A DNA stretch of 64,000 bases from Saprospiraceae bacterium (GCA_016719615.1 JADJYQ010000001.1:1400501-1464500); one strand, 5' to 3'; positions 56,109 through 64,000 are shown, counted from the stretch's first letter. The notes: generated from the sequence alone by a model not told the origin. Made by a program: numbers and translations.

Positions 56109-57473
56109 TTAATTTTTTATTTGATCTTTGATATCATGTGTACATACTTTCAACGCAAATGCAAATGATGAGCTTTCAGACATTAAAATTTCCAAACTAT
56201 TTTCAGTCCTTGGTTTAAATTCTTCAATCTGAAAAAGCAGTCCTTTATTGAGATGATTAAATTTCGACCAAAATAAACTTTTTTCATAGAGCTTCAATTC
56301 GATTTCCTCCATTTCCAAAATTTCTTCTGTTGAAAAAAGCTCAAGGATTTGCGCAACTGAAAAAATTGAAGTAGCGGTTATTGTATAGAAAGTAGATTTT
56401 TTAATTTCAGATCTTACTTCCGGATCCCCTACTGAATTTGTCGTCAGGTAATATTTTTCATATTCTTTTGAGATTCCCTGATTGACTAATTCCAGACGCG
56501 AAGTTAATGCCCAACGAATCTGTGTTAACTGTATTTTATTATCGTCAATCAGATCGCGAATATCTTTGGTCGACAAATGAATGACTGGCTTTTTGACAAT
56601 GGACATATGCTCTCGCAGCGCTTCTTCAATCGCAATTTCAATGCTTGACCTGGATTCATTGATGATGGCTTGTAGTGCTTCCGTTTTAATGATTTCTGGA
56701 TGAAACCATCCCCTATGCCGGTATTCAGTGACTAGTTTTCTGTTTTGCATAAAATTTAAAAACGCCGGAATTTCTTTACGTAAATTTTCAAACCAATGCT
56801 TGTTTAACTTTTCCTGAGGGATAGGTAGTATTTTACGCACCCAAAACCGGACTTCATCACCAGGAATATATGCAAAGCTGGTTTCATCATTTGTAGAAAT
56901 TCCAACTTTTAAAAAGTTGTCTATAATGTCAGCATCAACACCTTTGTGCTCAATTTTACCTTTATCAGACGTTACCAAGCTTTTCAGCTTTTCGATGGTT
57001 TCCTTTTTGTCTAAAAAAGCTTCATCGATGTAAACGAGCAATGAAGATGCAAACAAGGACGTAAACTGCCCGTTTAGCATTTGGCTATTTATAGGTTTTA
57101 CATTCTGCTGAAAAATCGCCCCAATCCATTCCCAAAATTTGGTTTTACCAGTACCGCGTTGCTTACTGACTAGACATAGTATTGGTAAAAACTGAGTAGG
57201 CTCGAGGTAAAGCAATTGGATGTAATCCAAACCTAGATCGTATTCATTGTATTTTTTACCATCAAAGTGAATTTCTCCGGTACCGAATATGTGCTTTACA
57301 AAATCAATTGATAAAGGACAATCACCGGCTTGTGGGTTATGACTTAATTCAAAATACTTGTTGTAGTATTTCATATCGTGACCGTGCTGATCTGTTGCCG
57401 GAAATTCTCTTCTATAATTAATGTGATCGGGCCGGTTTATAAATCCATTGTAATAAGGAATATCGTAGAGCAA
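56109..57473 (-). CDS. Primase-helicase C-terminal half: DUF5906/P4-type superfamily 3 helicase-like ATPase
   Basis: 454 residues. P-loop SKQRGTGKTKFW (about 122-133), Walker B LLVYIDEAF and a sensor-like segment GISTNDE followed by an arginine in VRFWVRKILP are those of plasmid, phage and satellite replicative helicases. The start codon TTG (57473) lies directly after a seven-A run; deleting one A (57474-57480) fuses this frame to the upstream TOPRIM protein as ALFMKKLLYDIPYYNG, giving one protein of about 835 residues. It is most likely the C-terminal half of that protein. Convergent with the CPBP gene. Confidence 0.75.
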   Translation of the reverse strand: MLYDIPYYNGFINRPDHINYRREFPATDQHGHDMKYYNKYFELSHNPQAGDCPLSIDFVKHIFGTGEIHFDGKKYNEYDLGLDYIQLLYLEPTQFLPILCLVSKQRGTGKTKFWEWIGAIFQQNVKPINSQMLNGQFTSLFASSLLVYIDEAFLDKKETIEKLKSLVTSDKGKIEHKGVDADIIDNFLKVGISTNDETSFAYIPGDEVRFWVRKILPIPQEKLNKHWFENLRKEIPAFLNFMQNRKLVTEYRHRGWFHPEIIKTEALQAIINESRSSIEIAIEEALREHMSIVKKPVIHLSTKDIRDLIDDNKIQLTQIRWALTSRLELVNQGISKEYEKYYLTTNSVGDPEVRSEIKKSTFYTITATSIFSVAQILELFSTEEILEMEEIELKLYEKSLFWSKFNHLNKGLLFQIEEFKPRTENSLEILMSESSSFAFALKVCTHDIKDQIKN

Positions 57474-58620
57474 TTTTTTTCATGAATAAAGCAAGGTTGG
57501 CCTCATCCAAAAAATTGGTGGATTTATTTTTGAACATAGCCTTTATACCGGCTGGTTTTATAGGCTTTAGCGTGTTTTCAATTTCGCCATATTTTGTTGG
57601 TACCGGTCCTTTGATAAAGTAAGTTGAGTCAACCATGATGAATTGATTCGATTCTCCGCATTTGACATAAACCACTTTTTGAGAGATTTCATCATAACGG
57701 TATGAGCCTTTTAAAAATCCGAATTCGCGCAGCCCAATGACATTTTCAAATTTGTTGTAAAACGATTTTACATTGTCCTCCAGACCAAAGTATTCTTTGA
57801 TCTTGGTTATGGACTTATTGGAAATGTCCAATTTTGAGAAGTACTCAGATTTAGAATCGTCTTTGAGTAATTCATCTATGATTAATGCAGCTTTATCACT
57901 CTGATCCAAAAGTAAATCATCAATACCTTTACTTAAGCTGTTAGAGTTAATATGTGCATAAATCTGCCGGCAATTAAAGTCTCTGGTTCTTTCTTTAAAC
58001 TGGATGACGCTATTACAAAAATCATTGAGTCGCTTACCTAAGTCTTTTCCTTCTGACCACTCCATTTTAAAAGTATCAGCATCAGTAAGCCAAATAAGGC
58101 ATTCAACCTTACACTCTTTAATGATTTCAGCAATGGAATAAAAAATTCCGCTTAAAGATGCAGTATTCCAAACCTGAATTCCAGGTATTCCAACAATATC
58201 CATTTCAAAATTGGATCCTACAAAAGCTTTGATTTGGCCCTCGGTGATGATCAGTGTTTTGATCTTTTGTTGTAGTTTATATTTGGATAAAACGGATAAA
58301 GGGATATATGGGAAACTTCCCTGGCCGGAAACACATGGAGTGATTTTTCTTTCTTTGCCATCTACTATTTTAGGCTCACTGTACCGGATGTAATGGAATA
58401 TCCTGTTATCTAGTTTTGACTTGCTGTCCTTGAAGTCGATGGTGTAAAACTCTCTATTAAGATCATATACGCCAATACAGAGGTTTCCTTTTTCATCCGA
58501 CCAAAAGACCGGCTTTTTTATTTTAGGGGCATGAGGCTCATCTGGATGAGATGAGAAGAATGCCCAGTGCTGATCGGGATCGAACCCAATCGAGCGCAAA
58601 CGCGACTCTGCATAGTTCAT
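57418..58620 (-). CDS. Primase-helicase N-terminal half: TOPRIM-containing protein
   Basis: 400 residues as written. A TOPRIM-like core LIITEGQIKAFVGSN (about 130) with VGIPGIQVWN and the acidic LIWLTDAD (about 180) resembles DUF3854 and P4-like primase TOPRIM domains; Cys motifs for zinc are not evident. The last 18 codons after KK are out of frame with the natural continuation, see the helicase half. The gene starts with ATGA overlapping the stop of the small upstream protein, so both are translationally coupled. Confidence 0.75.
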   Translation of the reverse strand: MNYAESRLRSIGFDPDQHWAFFSSHPDEPHAPKIKKPVFWSDEKGNLCIGVYDLNREFYTIDFKDSKSKLDNRIFHYIRYSEPKIVDGKERKITPCVSGQGSFPYIPLSVLSKYKLQQKIKTLIITEGQIKAFVGSNFEMDIVGIPGIQVWNTASLSGIFYSIAEIIKECKVECLIWLTDADTFKMEWSEGKDLGKRLNDFCNSVIQFKERTRDFNCRQIYAHINSNSLSKGIDDLLLDQSDKAALIIDELLKDDSKSEYFSKLDISNKSITKIKEYFGLEDNVKSFYNKFENVIGLREFGFLKGSYRYDEISQKVVYVKCGESNQFIMVDSTYFIKGPVPTKYGEIENTLKPIKPAGIKAMFKNKSTNFLDEANLALFMKKIALRYSLLQWIYKPARSH

Positions 58621-58859
58621 ATGAGCTTGTCTATGACGGGTTGAACTGGGATTCCAATAATTTTACAAAGTATTACGACATCACTTACCAATGGCTCCTT
58701 ATTGCTGTATAGCATGAGTGTGTATTTTACCAGGCTCCAACCATTTTCTTTTATGATTGCCTTTTGATAAGGACTGAGCAATTTGCCGGCTGTCAGCCAG
58801 GCTTCTTTTTCCGAACCGGAAACAAGAGATTTGACAATGTCGTGTAAGTTTTGGCTCAT
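58617..58859 (-). CDS. Small protein upstream of the primase
   Basis: 80 residues from the ATG at 58859 (MSQNLHDIVKSLVSGSEKEA). A longer open frame from 58889 is less likely because a promoter element (58878-58885) falls inside it. Helical and amphipathic, no motif recognised. Its stop overlaps the primase start (ATGA), so the two are one operon. Could be a loader, regulator or subunit of the primase; not known. Confidence 0.7.
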   Translation of the reverse strand: MSQNLHDIVKSLVSGSEKEAWLTAGKLLSPYQKAIIKENGWSLVKYTLMLYSNKEPLVSDVVILCKIIGIPVQPVIDKLI

Positions 58860-58877
58860 GAGTAGCAGATTTAGGTA

Positions 58878-58885
58878 CAAATATA
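58878..58885 (-). promoter_or_regulatory. Candidate -7 element (TATATTTG) for the small protein-primase operon
   Basis: Exact TAnnTTTG match on the minus strand, predicting transcription from about 58871, 12 bases before the ATG at 58859. Confidence 0.5.
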
Positions 58886-58951
58886 ACATTTGTGTAATAA
58901 AACAATAACAAATAAGTGATTGAAATTAACTAATAATGCAATATTTCATTA

Positions 58952-58959
58952 TATTTTTG
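58952..58959 (+). promoter_or_regulatory. Candidate -7 element (TATTTTTG) for the HTH regulator
   Basis: Exact TAnnTTTG match on the plus strand, about 12 bases before the predicted transcription start and 19 before the ATG at 58978. It faces away from the primase promoter in a shared 118 bp region, the layout of an autoregulated switch. Confidence 0.5.
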
Positions 58960-58977
58960 TAAATAAATTCAATAATA

Positions 58978-59355
58978 ATGCGAAATTATCCACAAGCTGA
59001 GTACGAAAATCTACATATAGGTCAGTTTATTAAGGACCTTATTTCTAATAATGGCATTGAATACACTTGGGTGGCAAAGCAGCTTGGGATATCGGCTACA
59101 GGCTTATATCATCGCTTCAATAGCCCCATCTATTCTGACATATACGAGATCGTCAAACTGTCCATGCTCATCAACATTGATATCATGGCATTGATATACA
59201 AAGAGTTAAATACACGGTTTCCTGAGTTTTTTAAGATGAAAATATCAGAACAAGCTTCATATTTGCCTGGAAATCAAAATAATATGACTCAAAAACTCAT
59301 TGAAGAGAATAAAAAACTGTATGATTTAATTACAGTTTTAAAGCAAAGTAAGTGA
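58978..59355 (+). CDS. Small helix-turn-helix (XRE-like) regulator
   Basis: 125 residues. IGQFIKDLISNNGIEYTWVA then KQLGISATGLYHRF form a helix-turn-helix similar to phage repressors, followed by a helical part and a charged tail (IEENKKLYDLITVLKQSK) that could dimerise. Divergent from the primase operon over a short region holding both promoters, so it probably controls that operon. DNA target unknown. Confidence 0.75.
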   Translation: MRNYPQAEYENLHIGQFIKDLISNNGIEYTWVAKQLGISATGLYHRFNSPIYSDIYEIVKLSMLINIDIMALIYKELNTRFPEFFKMKISEQASYLPGNQNNMTQKLIEENKKLYDLITVLKQSK

Positions 59356-59464
59356 GTGTAGGTTAACAAAATAGAAAGTATCTTAAATAGGAGTACCTCT
59401 CATCGTAACAAAAGGAAATCAGAATCACGTAAAATGTGATAAATCCCATACTATAAATTATGGG

Positions 59465-59492
59465 AAAAAAGCCTCTTCAATTTGGAAGACGC
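59465..59492 (-). terminator. Terminator for the minus-strand lipoprotein gene
   Basis: On the minus strand GCGTCTTC pairs with GAAGAGGC (one mismatch) around CAAATT and is followed by six T; it begins 10 bases after the stop at 59502. A further hairpin (CCCATA/TATGGG, 59445-59464) lies next to it. The gap 59356-59501 holds nothing else I can support. Confidence 0.6.
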
Positions 59493-59501
59493 AGCTGTAA
59501 A

Positions 59502-60242
59502 TTACTTGACCAATTTAAAATGGCTTTGATCTTCGGTTTCTACCTTGATTGGCAGATTTCTGCCATTGATAATTAGGTTTGTATAATTTACCTTCCTTAT
59601 ATAAATCAAAATGATTTCTGCGGGCGGAAAATCCTTTAACAGATATGAGCTTAATTCAAATTCTCCGGTATCTGGTAGAATAAATTTTTTAAAAACATCT
59701 TTACCTGCTGCATTGTCTAGAAATATGTTGTTTAAAGTGGCGTAGTAAGAAATCTCAAGCAACACAGCATTGACTTGAGCTGAAGATCTGTCAGCGTCCC
59801 ATTCAAGTTTTATGCCTTTAGATTTTGATATAACTGCTAAATTCGATTTTAAGGTACCCTGGATTTCGAAAAATTTAGGAATATATAAATTAGTATTCCA
59901 AGGGACTCCATTGTAGAGGCCTGAAATGTTTGCGCGCTGGTCAGAATGATTTTGCAAAGTAGAATTCAGATTAAAACAATTGGAATTATAGGATTTGAAA
60001 ATTATGATCGTATCATTGTTGTGATAAGTATATTTAATTTCTGAAATAGAATCAACCTGAGCAAAGAAATGAAAGTGATTTCCAAGAGTAAATTTTATTT
60101 CAATGTGTCCGGCGCGATTAGAATCATTAAAATATCCATCATATTTATGATACATTGAAACGAGTTGGTGATCACCTTGTAATGGGAAATTTGTATAACG
60201 TTGGCAGGATATGAAAGTTAATACAAAAAAGATTCGTAACAT
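59502..60242 (-). CDS. Hypothetical lipoprotein
   Basis: 246 residues. A short leader MLRIFFVLTFISC with lipobox FISC (Cys13) predicts lipidation. The remainder is beta-rich with no recognised domain; a late segment LPDTGEFELSSYLLKDFPPAEIILIYIRK looks like an Ig-like strand pair. Monocistronic between the mobile module and the conserved membrane protein genes. Confidence 0.7.
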   Translation of the reverse strand: MLRIFFVLTFISCQRYTNFPLQGDHQLVSMYHKYDGYFNDSNRAGHIEIKFTLGNHFHFFAQVDSISEIKYTYHNNDTIIIFKSYNSNCFNLNSTLQNHSDQRANISGLYNGVPWNTNLYIPKFFEIQGTLKSNLAVISKSKGIKLEWDADRSSAQVNAVLLEISYYATLNNIFLDNAAGKDVFKKFILPDTGEFELSSYLLKDFPPAEIILIYIRKVNYTNLIINGRNLPIKVETEDQSHFKLVK

Positions 60243-60324
60243 TTCTATATTGGAATAAATATCAATTTAAATTGAATTAATTTTAAACCGAAATTAGTAG
60301 ATTTTACTTAATTAATAATTTAAA

Positions 60325-60990
60325 ATGGATCAATCAAGTTTTAATCTTCGCTTTACCGCTACCCTTTTCATCATGGCTGCCCTCTTGATCACAGGTGGGT
60401 ATCTTATGCAGCCTGGTGCAATACAAGAGGACATAAATCTCAATTCTCTTGCCATAGCTCACGAAAATCAAACACTTTTTATATGGTCTTTCAGAGTTCT
60501 GGTATTCGGCAATTTTATGGCCATCATGGCTTTAGTTTCGCTGGGAAGTTTGATGCGAATGTCATCCATACATCCCATCATCCAAGCTGGTATTTTCGTT
60601 TGTTGTCTGGCGCTGCTGGTGGGCTCTATTTCGGAAGCTTATTTTATGGATATGGGCGCATGGGGAGGCTGGAAGGTGACGACCTTGGCACAGGCACTTC
60701 AGGAATCTTTTGTCAATTCAATGGAGGTGACCTACCAATGGGTTTCCTGTTTCCGCAGAATGAGTTATATGTTTTTCTGCCTGGGATTGATACCCATCGG
60801 ATTGGCGATCACCCGGGATGCATCCTTCCCTAAAGCTTTGGGTTATTTCGCTATGGCTTTTGGTGCCATCGGAATTGCAGTGATGCTTATTGATGATTCC
60901 GAGACATCCTTTTATCCGATTGTTCGTTATGTCTATTGTTTGTTTTTTGTTGTTTTGGCTGGGATTTTATGGCGTAAAGATTCATTTTGA
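60325..60990 (+). CDS. Hypothetical membrane protein with about seven helices
   Basis: 221 residues. Hydrophobic segments at about 10-29, 50-72, 86-108, 147-165, 170-190 and 200-215. No catalytic motif recognised. A DUF4386-like layout is possible but I cannot confirm it. GC content is slightly higher than in the accessory region to the left, suggesting return to the core chromosome. Confidence 0.7.
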   Translation: MDQSSFNLRFTATLFIMAALLITGGYLMQPGAIQEDINLNSLAIAHENQTLFIWSFRVLVFGNFMAIMALVSLGSLMRMSSIHPIIQAGIFVCCLALLVGSISEAYFMDMGAWGGWKVTTLAQALQESFVNSMEVTYQWVSCFRRMSYMFFCLGLIPIGLAITRDASFPKALGYFAMAFGAIGIAVMLIDDSETSFYPIVRYVYCLFFVVLAGILWRKDSF

Positions 60991-61072
60991 TTGAAGATTT
61001 CTAAATTGATATCGTCGTGTAAATTTTCAAATATCTATTTATATTTGATAAGCGTTTTAAAATTGCCTTTCC

Positions 61073-61591
61073 ATGAAAGTACTTTATAAATCTAATTTTC
61101 AACTGCGATTTTTTGTGCAGATCCTCCTCGGTGTATTGTTTGGAGTATGCATCAATGCTTATTTTTTTGACGATTGGGCTCTACTTCCAAGATCATTCTT
61201 CAGTTTGGCAATTGTCTCTTTTCCATTTTTGCTTTATGGTTGGCTCAGACCTAGACAAATAGCCGATGAAATCTTGCTTGAGGCAGATGATAAACTCGAT
61301 TTTTTCAACAACCATGTAGCTATGGCAGAAGTGGTTAGCTTAGGATACCACTATGGTTTTGAAAGACTGGATGATTATGATAGCATCAGAAAATCAGGAT
61401 GTATGAAATTGATGCGGAAGACAGATTGGCTGGAAGATTTAGCAGCGGCAGAATTAAAAATTTATAAAACACCAGGCGGCCAAATCAAAGCAGAGATGTG
61501 TTTGAAAAACAGACCCTTTCATTCTTTTGGTCCAGGCATTTTTCCAAACCTGTTCAAGTTCAGTCAGGATCTGAAGCTCCAATTATCTTAA
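61073..61591 (+). CDS. Hypothetical membrane protein
   Basis: 172 residues. Two hydrophobic helices (about 10-30 and 37-55) followed by a soluble domain of about 110 residues with DDKLDFFNNHVAMAEVVSLG and a C-terminal FHSFGPGIFPNLFKFS. No family recognised. Starts about 80 bases after the preceding membrane protein gene. Confidence 0.7.
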   Translation: MKVLYKSNFQLRFFVQILLGVLFGVCINAYFFDDWALLPRSFFSLAIVSFPFLLYGWLRPRQIADEILLEADDKLDFFNNHVAMAEVVSLGYHYGFERLDDYDSIRKSGCMKLMRKTDWLEDLAAAELKIYKTPGGQIKAEMCLKNRPFHSFGPGIFPNLFKFSQDLKLQLS

Positions 61592-61609
61592 ATAAATTTA
61601 ACAAAGGGC

Positions 61610-61644
61610 AAAAAAACAAACCTGGATCAATAACCCAGGTTTGT
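61610..61644 (-). terminator. Orphan terminator reading on the minus strand
   Basis: A 10 bp perfect stem (ACAAACCTGG, 61616-61625, with CCAGGTTTGT, 61635-61644) and 9-base loop. The T-run (T6, seen as AAAAAA at 61611-61616) is on the minus-strand side only. No minus-strand gene ends here; the remaining gap to 61859 is otherwise empty. Confidence 0.55.
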
Positions 61645-61859
61645 CAAAGGATGGTTAGTAAGATGCTTTTTATACCGAATTGGACGAAATTCAGAATGTA
61701 ATGATCTTAATTTATGAATCAATTTAATCGTCGGTTTATTGAATGCCCGTATTTACTTATTGAATATGACAGTATGTTGATTAAATGAAATTTTAAATTA
61801 TTCTGAAGTTTTAAAAATACTGGACTTTTAAGCCGCACATTGTTAATTTTGTTGAACGT

Positions 61860-62447
61860 ATGAGTTTATTAGATCAATTCAAATCACTTTTTAGTCAGAA
61901 ACGACCAAAAACCCCAAATCTTATTGAAGACGATGATTTTCCGAAGGGCTCCCCCATTCAATCTTCTGCAAATTCTTCGTTAGATGAGGAGAATTTGATG
62001 GACAAGACCAAAGAGTTTATTTCAGGTACCGTCGAAGAGGTCAAACAACAAGGTTCAGCATTGTGGAATGAAGTAAAAGAGCAAGCTGAAAATATTGAAG
62101 AATCTACACGAGAATTCCGGGAAAATTTAAAACAAAAAGCTCAGGATACTGTTGAAAAGGTAGAAGGGTTTGTCGATGCTACTCTTGAGAAAGCAAAGGC
62201 TTTAGAAGAGCAGGAACGTATGGAAAATCCGGATAAAGATGGGGATGGTATTGCAGATAAACCCATAGACTTTGGCGAAAGTGCAGGAAAAAAACATGAG
62301 GATTTTTTCAGCAAAGCAGAGACCTGGCTTAAGGATACTGAAAAAATGGATGCAACGAATTCGGTTGAGAATAATACAAAAAGAATAGAGCCTCTTGAGC
62401 TTCCAAAAGATCCTGAGGAGCCAAGAGTTCCACCTGCATCAAATTAA
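61860..62447 (+). CDS. Coiled-coil/LEA-like hypothetical protein with DxDxDG-type loop
   Basis: 195 residues, highly charged, no signal peptide and no cysteine. A long amphipathic helix (about 42-125, TKEFISGTVEEVKQQGSALW ... EKVEGFVDATLEKAKALEEQ) resembles YtxH and group 3 LEA proteins. It is followed by a calcium-type loop DKDGDGIADKP (about 127-138) as in thrombospondin type 3 repeats, and a disordered end. A TAATTTTG promoter (61844-61851) lies 9 bases before the ATG, so the leader is very short. Probably stress-related or structural; no direct evidence. Confidence 0.65.
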   Translation: MSLLDQFKSLFSQKRPKTPNLIEDDDFPKGSPIQSSANSSLDEENLMDKTKEFISGTVEEVKQQGSALWNEVKEQAENIEESTREFRENLKQKAQDTVEKVEGFVDATLEKAKALEEQERMENPDKDGDGIADKPIDFGESAGKKHEDFFSKAETWLKDTEKMDATNSVENNTKRIEPLELPKDPEEPRVPPASN

Positions 62448-62477
62448 TACATCATTTTAAAACAAAATATAACGAAC

Positions 62478-62870
62478 ATGGGAATTAAGAATTTTTTCGA
62501 CAAACTACTTGGAAAGTCTAAGGAAAGCACGCATCAGCTCATGGAAAAAGCGGAGCATAAACTAGATCAACTGGAAGACAAAGGTGAGGTTATGGTTGAA
62601 AAAGCTAAAGACTGGGCGGAGGATAAAGTTGAAGACCTTAAAGTGGCTGCCACCGAAAAAATACACCAGGTAAAGGAATCTGAAACTTATAAAGCTGCTG
62701 AACAAAAAGTAGAGGCTGCTATTGATAAAGCCGAAGACTTTTTCGAAAAAGTAGGTGATAAACTGGAGGATTTAAAGGACAAAATTACAGGTGATGATGA
62801 TGATCAGAAAACGCCTGAGAGCACTACGCCCTCAACTCCACCACCAGCTGATCCCAATACTCCTGTTTAA
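62478..62870 (+). CDS. LEA/apolipoprotein-like amphipathic helical protein
   Basis: 130 residues. Residues 17-100 are one amphipathic helix built of about 11-residue units rich in Lys, Glu, Ala and Asp (MEKAEHKLDQLEDKGEVMVE, AKDWAEDKVEDLKVAATEKI, and so on), then an acidic and a Pro/Thr-rich tail. Together with the preceding gene, 30 bases upstream, it makes a pair. LEA-like proteins protect membranes or proteins in drying; the link is by composition only. Confidence 0.65.
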   Translation: MGIKNFFDKLLGKSKESTHQLMEKAEHKLDQLEDKGEVMVEKAKDWAEDKVEDLKVAATEKIHQVKESETYKAAEQKVEAAIDKAEDFFEKVGDKLEDLKDKITGDDDDQKTPESTTPSTPPPADPNTPV

Positions 62871-62913
62871 TAAGACGAAATATTTAGATTTGAATGTTTT
62901 GATTCAGTTTTCA

Positions 62914-63306
62914 ATGAAAGTTATAGCAATTTTCTTTTTAGGCTTGCTGTTAGCTTGTCAAAGTGACACAAAATCCTCGAATTCAAAAGAATTTGCAGAT
63001 GAATTCTATGTAGACAAAAATTGGATTGAAGTTCATTTTGATAAAGCCATGCCATCTGAAAAACTGGTTGAAATTCGGGAACGATTGGCTCAGCTTGGCA
63101 TAGGTTTGAAATACCTAATCATTCAAAGAGATTCTCAAAAAATCATGACCAATTTTCAAATTGAAGTCCATGATGGCAAAGGAAGTATTGCAAGGTCAAG
63201 AACGGAGTTTCTGGATGAAATTCCCTATGGCATTCGCATCAAAAGAACGGAGCCCACTTCCGGTGAATTTAAAGTAGGGCCACTTTATGAAAAACGGCCT
63301 CAATAA
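62914..63306 (+). CDS. Hypothetical lipoprotein
   Basis: 130 residues from the ATG at 62914; the frame is open from 62791, but that part overlaps the LEA-like gene. Leader MKVIAIFFLGLLLACQS has a clean lipobox (LLAC). The domain that follows (FADEFYVDKNWIEVHFDKA, AQLGIGLKYLIIQRD, EFLDEIPYGIRIKR) is not recognised. Same strand as the LEA-like pair, 43 bases after it. Confidence 0.72.
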   Translation: MKVIAIFFLGLLLACQSDTKSSNSKEFADEFYVDKNWIEVHFDKAMPSEKLVEIRERLAQLGIGLKYLIIQRDSQKIMTNFQIEVHDGKGSIARSRTEFLDEIPYGIRIKRTEPTSGEFKVGPLYEKRPQ

Positions 63307-63391
63307 TTGAAGACTTGATTTGAGATTGGAATATGATCCAATAATGAAGCACGGTTTTTTACTATGGCGATAGATAAATAAGTGCTGGTTT

Positions 63392-63868
63392 TTAGAGAAG
63401 TTTCTCCAGATTCGCGGGACTGTAATGGACAGATTTTAGAACCTTTCCGTCCTCTTTGCGATACACCAGAAATTTGCCGTCTTTGATGATAATTTCTGAT
63501 TCCACTTGTTTTTCATGAGCATATTTTTCCTGTGTAGCGATGGCTTCTTCAAGCGTAGCACATGCTTTGCTCATATTGGATCGTTGAACTTCATCAAATA
63601 ATGCTTTAAATTTTGATCCTAATCCGAATTCAAGAATTGCACCGGATAATACGTATTGTAGATCACACAAAGCATCTGCTATTTCAATAATGTTTTTCTT
63701 TTCAATTCCTTCTTCGAGTTCGCGCAATTCTTCTGCCAACAAAGAGATTCTTAAATTGCACCTTTCCATTGGTGGAATTTGCGGATCTTCCAAAACAGGC
63801 ATATTAAATAAATGATGAAAGTCTCCTACCCTATTTAATGCTTCCGGCTCTTCAAATTTATTTTTCAT
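63392..63868 (-). CDS. MazG-like nucleoside triphosphate pyrophosphohydrolase
   Basis: 158 residues. The all-alpha NTP pyrophosphatase metal motif is visible as LLAEELRELEEG and, 15 residues later, EIADALCDLQYV (EExxE ... ExxD). Members clear non-canonical or excess NTPs. The C-terminal part KDGKFLVYRKEDGKVLKS is an extension common in Bacteroidota versions. Cytoplasmic. Confidence 0.88.
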   Translation of the reverse strand: MKNKFEEPEALNRVGDFHHLFNMPVLEDPQIPPMERCNLRISLLAEELRELEEGIEKKNIIEIADALCDLQYVLSGAILEFGLGSKFKALFDEVQRSNMSKACATLEEAIATQEKYAHEKQVESEIIIKDGKFLVYRKEDGKVLKSVHYSPANLEKLL

Positions 63869-63917
63869 ATTTGATATTTAATTTAGTTTCCAGTATACCT
63901 ACGGTTTTAAATAAAGA

Positions 63918-63941
63918 AGGTACAGTTTATGCACTGTACCT
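63918..63941 (-). terminator. Hairpin between minus-strand genes
   Basis: AGGTACAGT (63918-63926) pairs with ACTGTACCT (63933-63941) around a 6-base loop; on the minus strand it is followed by TTCTTTATTT, so it may end the gene at the right window edge. Confidence 0.5.
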
Positions 63942-63968
63942 CTTCAAATATAATATTTATTCTAAAAA

Positions 63969-64000
63969 TTAATTTCCTAAAGCTTCCAATTTTGCTTTGT
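63969..64000 (-). CDS. 3' end of a minus-strand gene cut by the window edge
   Basis: The minus strand reads KAKLEALGN then TAA with no stop within the visible part; nine residues only, so no function can be given. Supported mainly by the hairpin just downstream. Confidence 0.3.
   Translation of the reverse strand, partial: KAKLEALGN

Overview
The window is AT-rich DNA from a member of the Bacteroidota, most likely the Saprospiria/Saprospiraceae. The evidence is giant cysteine-rich HYR-type secreted proteins with type IX secretion (T9SS) sorting domains, SprB-type and PorT-type proteins, an alternative complex III operon, a bacillithiol gene (bshC), and promoters of the Bacteroidota TAnnTTTG type. 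The genus assignment is inference.

Layout. 1-7937 holds two tandem paralogous T9SS proteins carrying a dockerin-like module, a cohesin-like module and a sorting domain; the first is cut by the window edge. 7999-15635 is a compact minus-strand operon: ubiD-family decarboxylase, rRNA m5C methyltransferase, secreted M28 peptidase, folK, deoxynucleoside kinase, sppA. After thyA comes the main feature of the window, a 16 kb plus-strand respiratory operon (16745-32817). It runs actABCDEF (alternative complex III), coxB, coxA, cyoE, two subunit III genes, subunit IV, a cysteine-free SCO-like protein, a DUF420 protein and a small CPMC protein. It should encode a quinol-oxidising complex together with the A-type oxygen reductase it feeds, plus heme O synthesis and assembly help.

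32890-51819 is housekeeping and envelope DNA: ung, a propeller-like T9SS protein, tRNA-Arg(TCT), yajC, a DUF1573 lipoprotein, aroK-trxB, dnaG, dapB, accD, bshC, a DppB-type permease, engB, a PlsC-like acyltransferase, an exonuclease and a mnmH-selD pair that should make 2-selenouridine in tRNA.

51840-60240 is accessory. It contains a broken barrel protein, a solo IS end next to a decayed small gene, a complete 1250 bp IS3-family element sitting inside a lipoprotein gene, a CPBP protease, and a divergent module of HTH regulator, small protein and TOPRIM/helicase primase that resembles the replication part of a satellite or plasmid. 60325-64000 holds hypothetical membrane proteins, two LEA-like helical proteins, a lipoprotein and a MazG-like pyrophosphohydrolase.

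Nine apparent one-base frameshifts lie at short A or T runs in seven genes (DUF1573, permease, acyltransferase, barrel protein, small gene, transposase, CPBP, primase are the genes involved, the small gene having two). Each is repaired by a single base at the run. This looks more like residual long-read homopolymer error than real decay, although the accessory genes may be truly broken.
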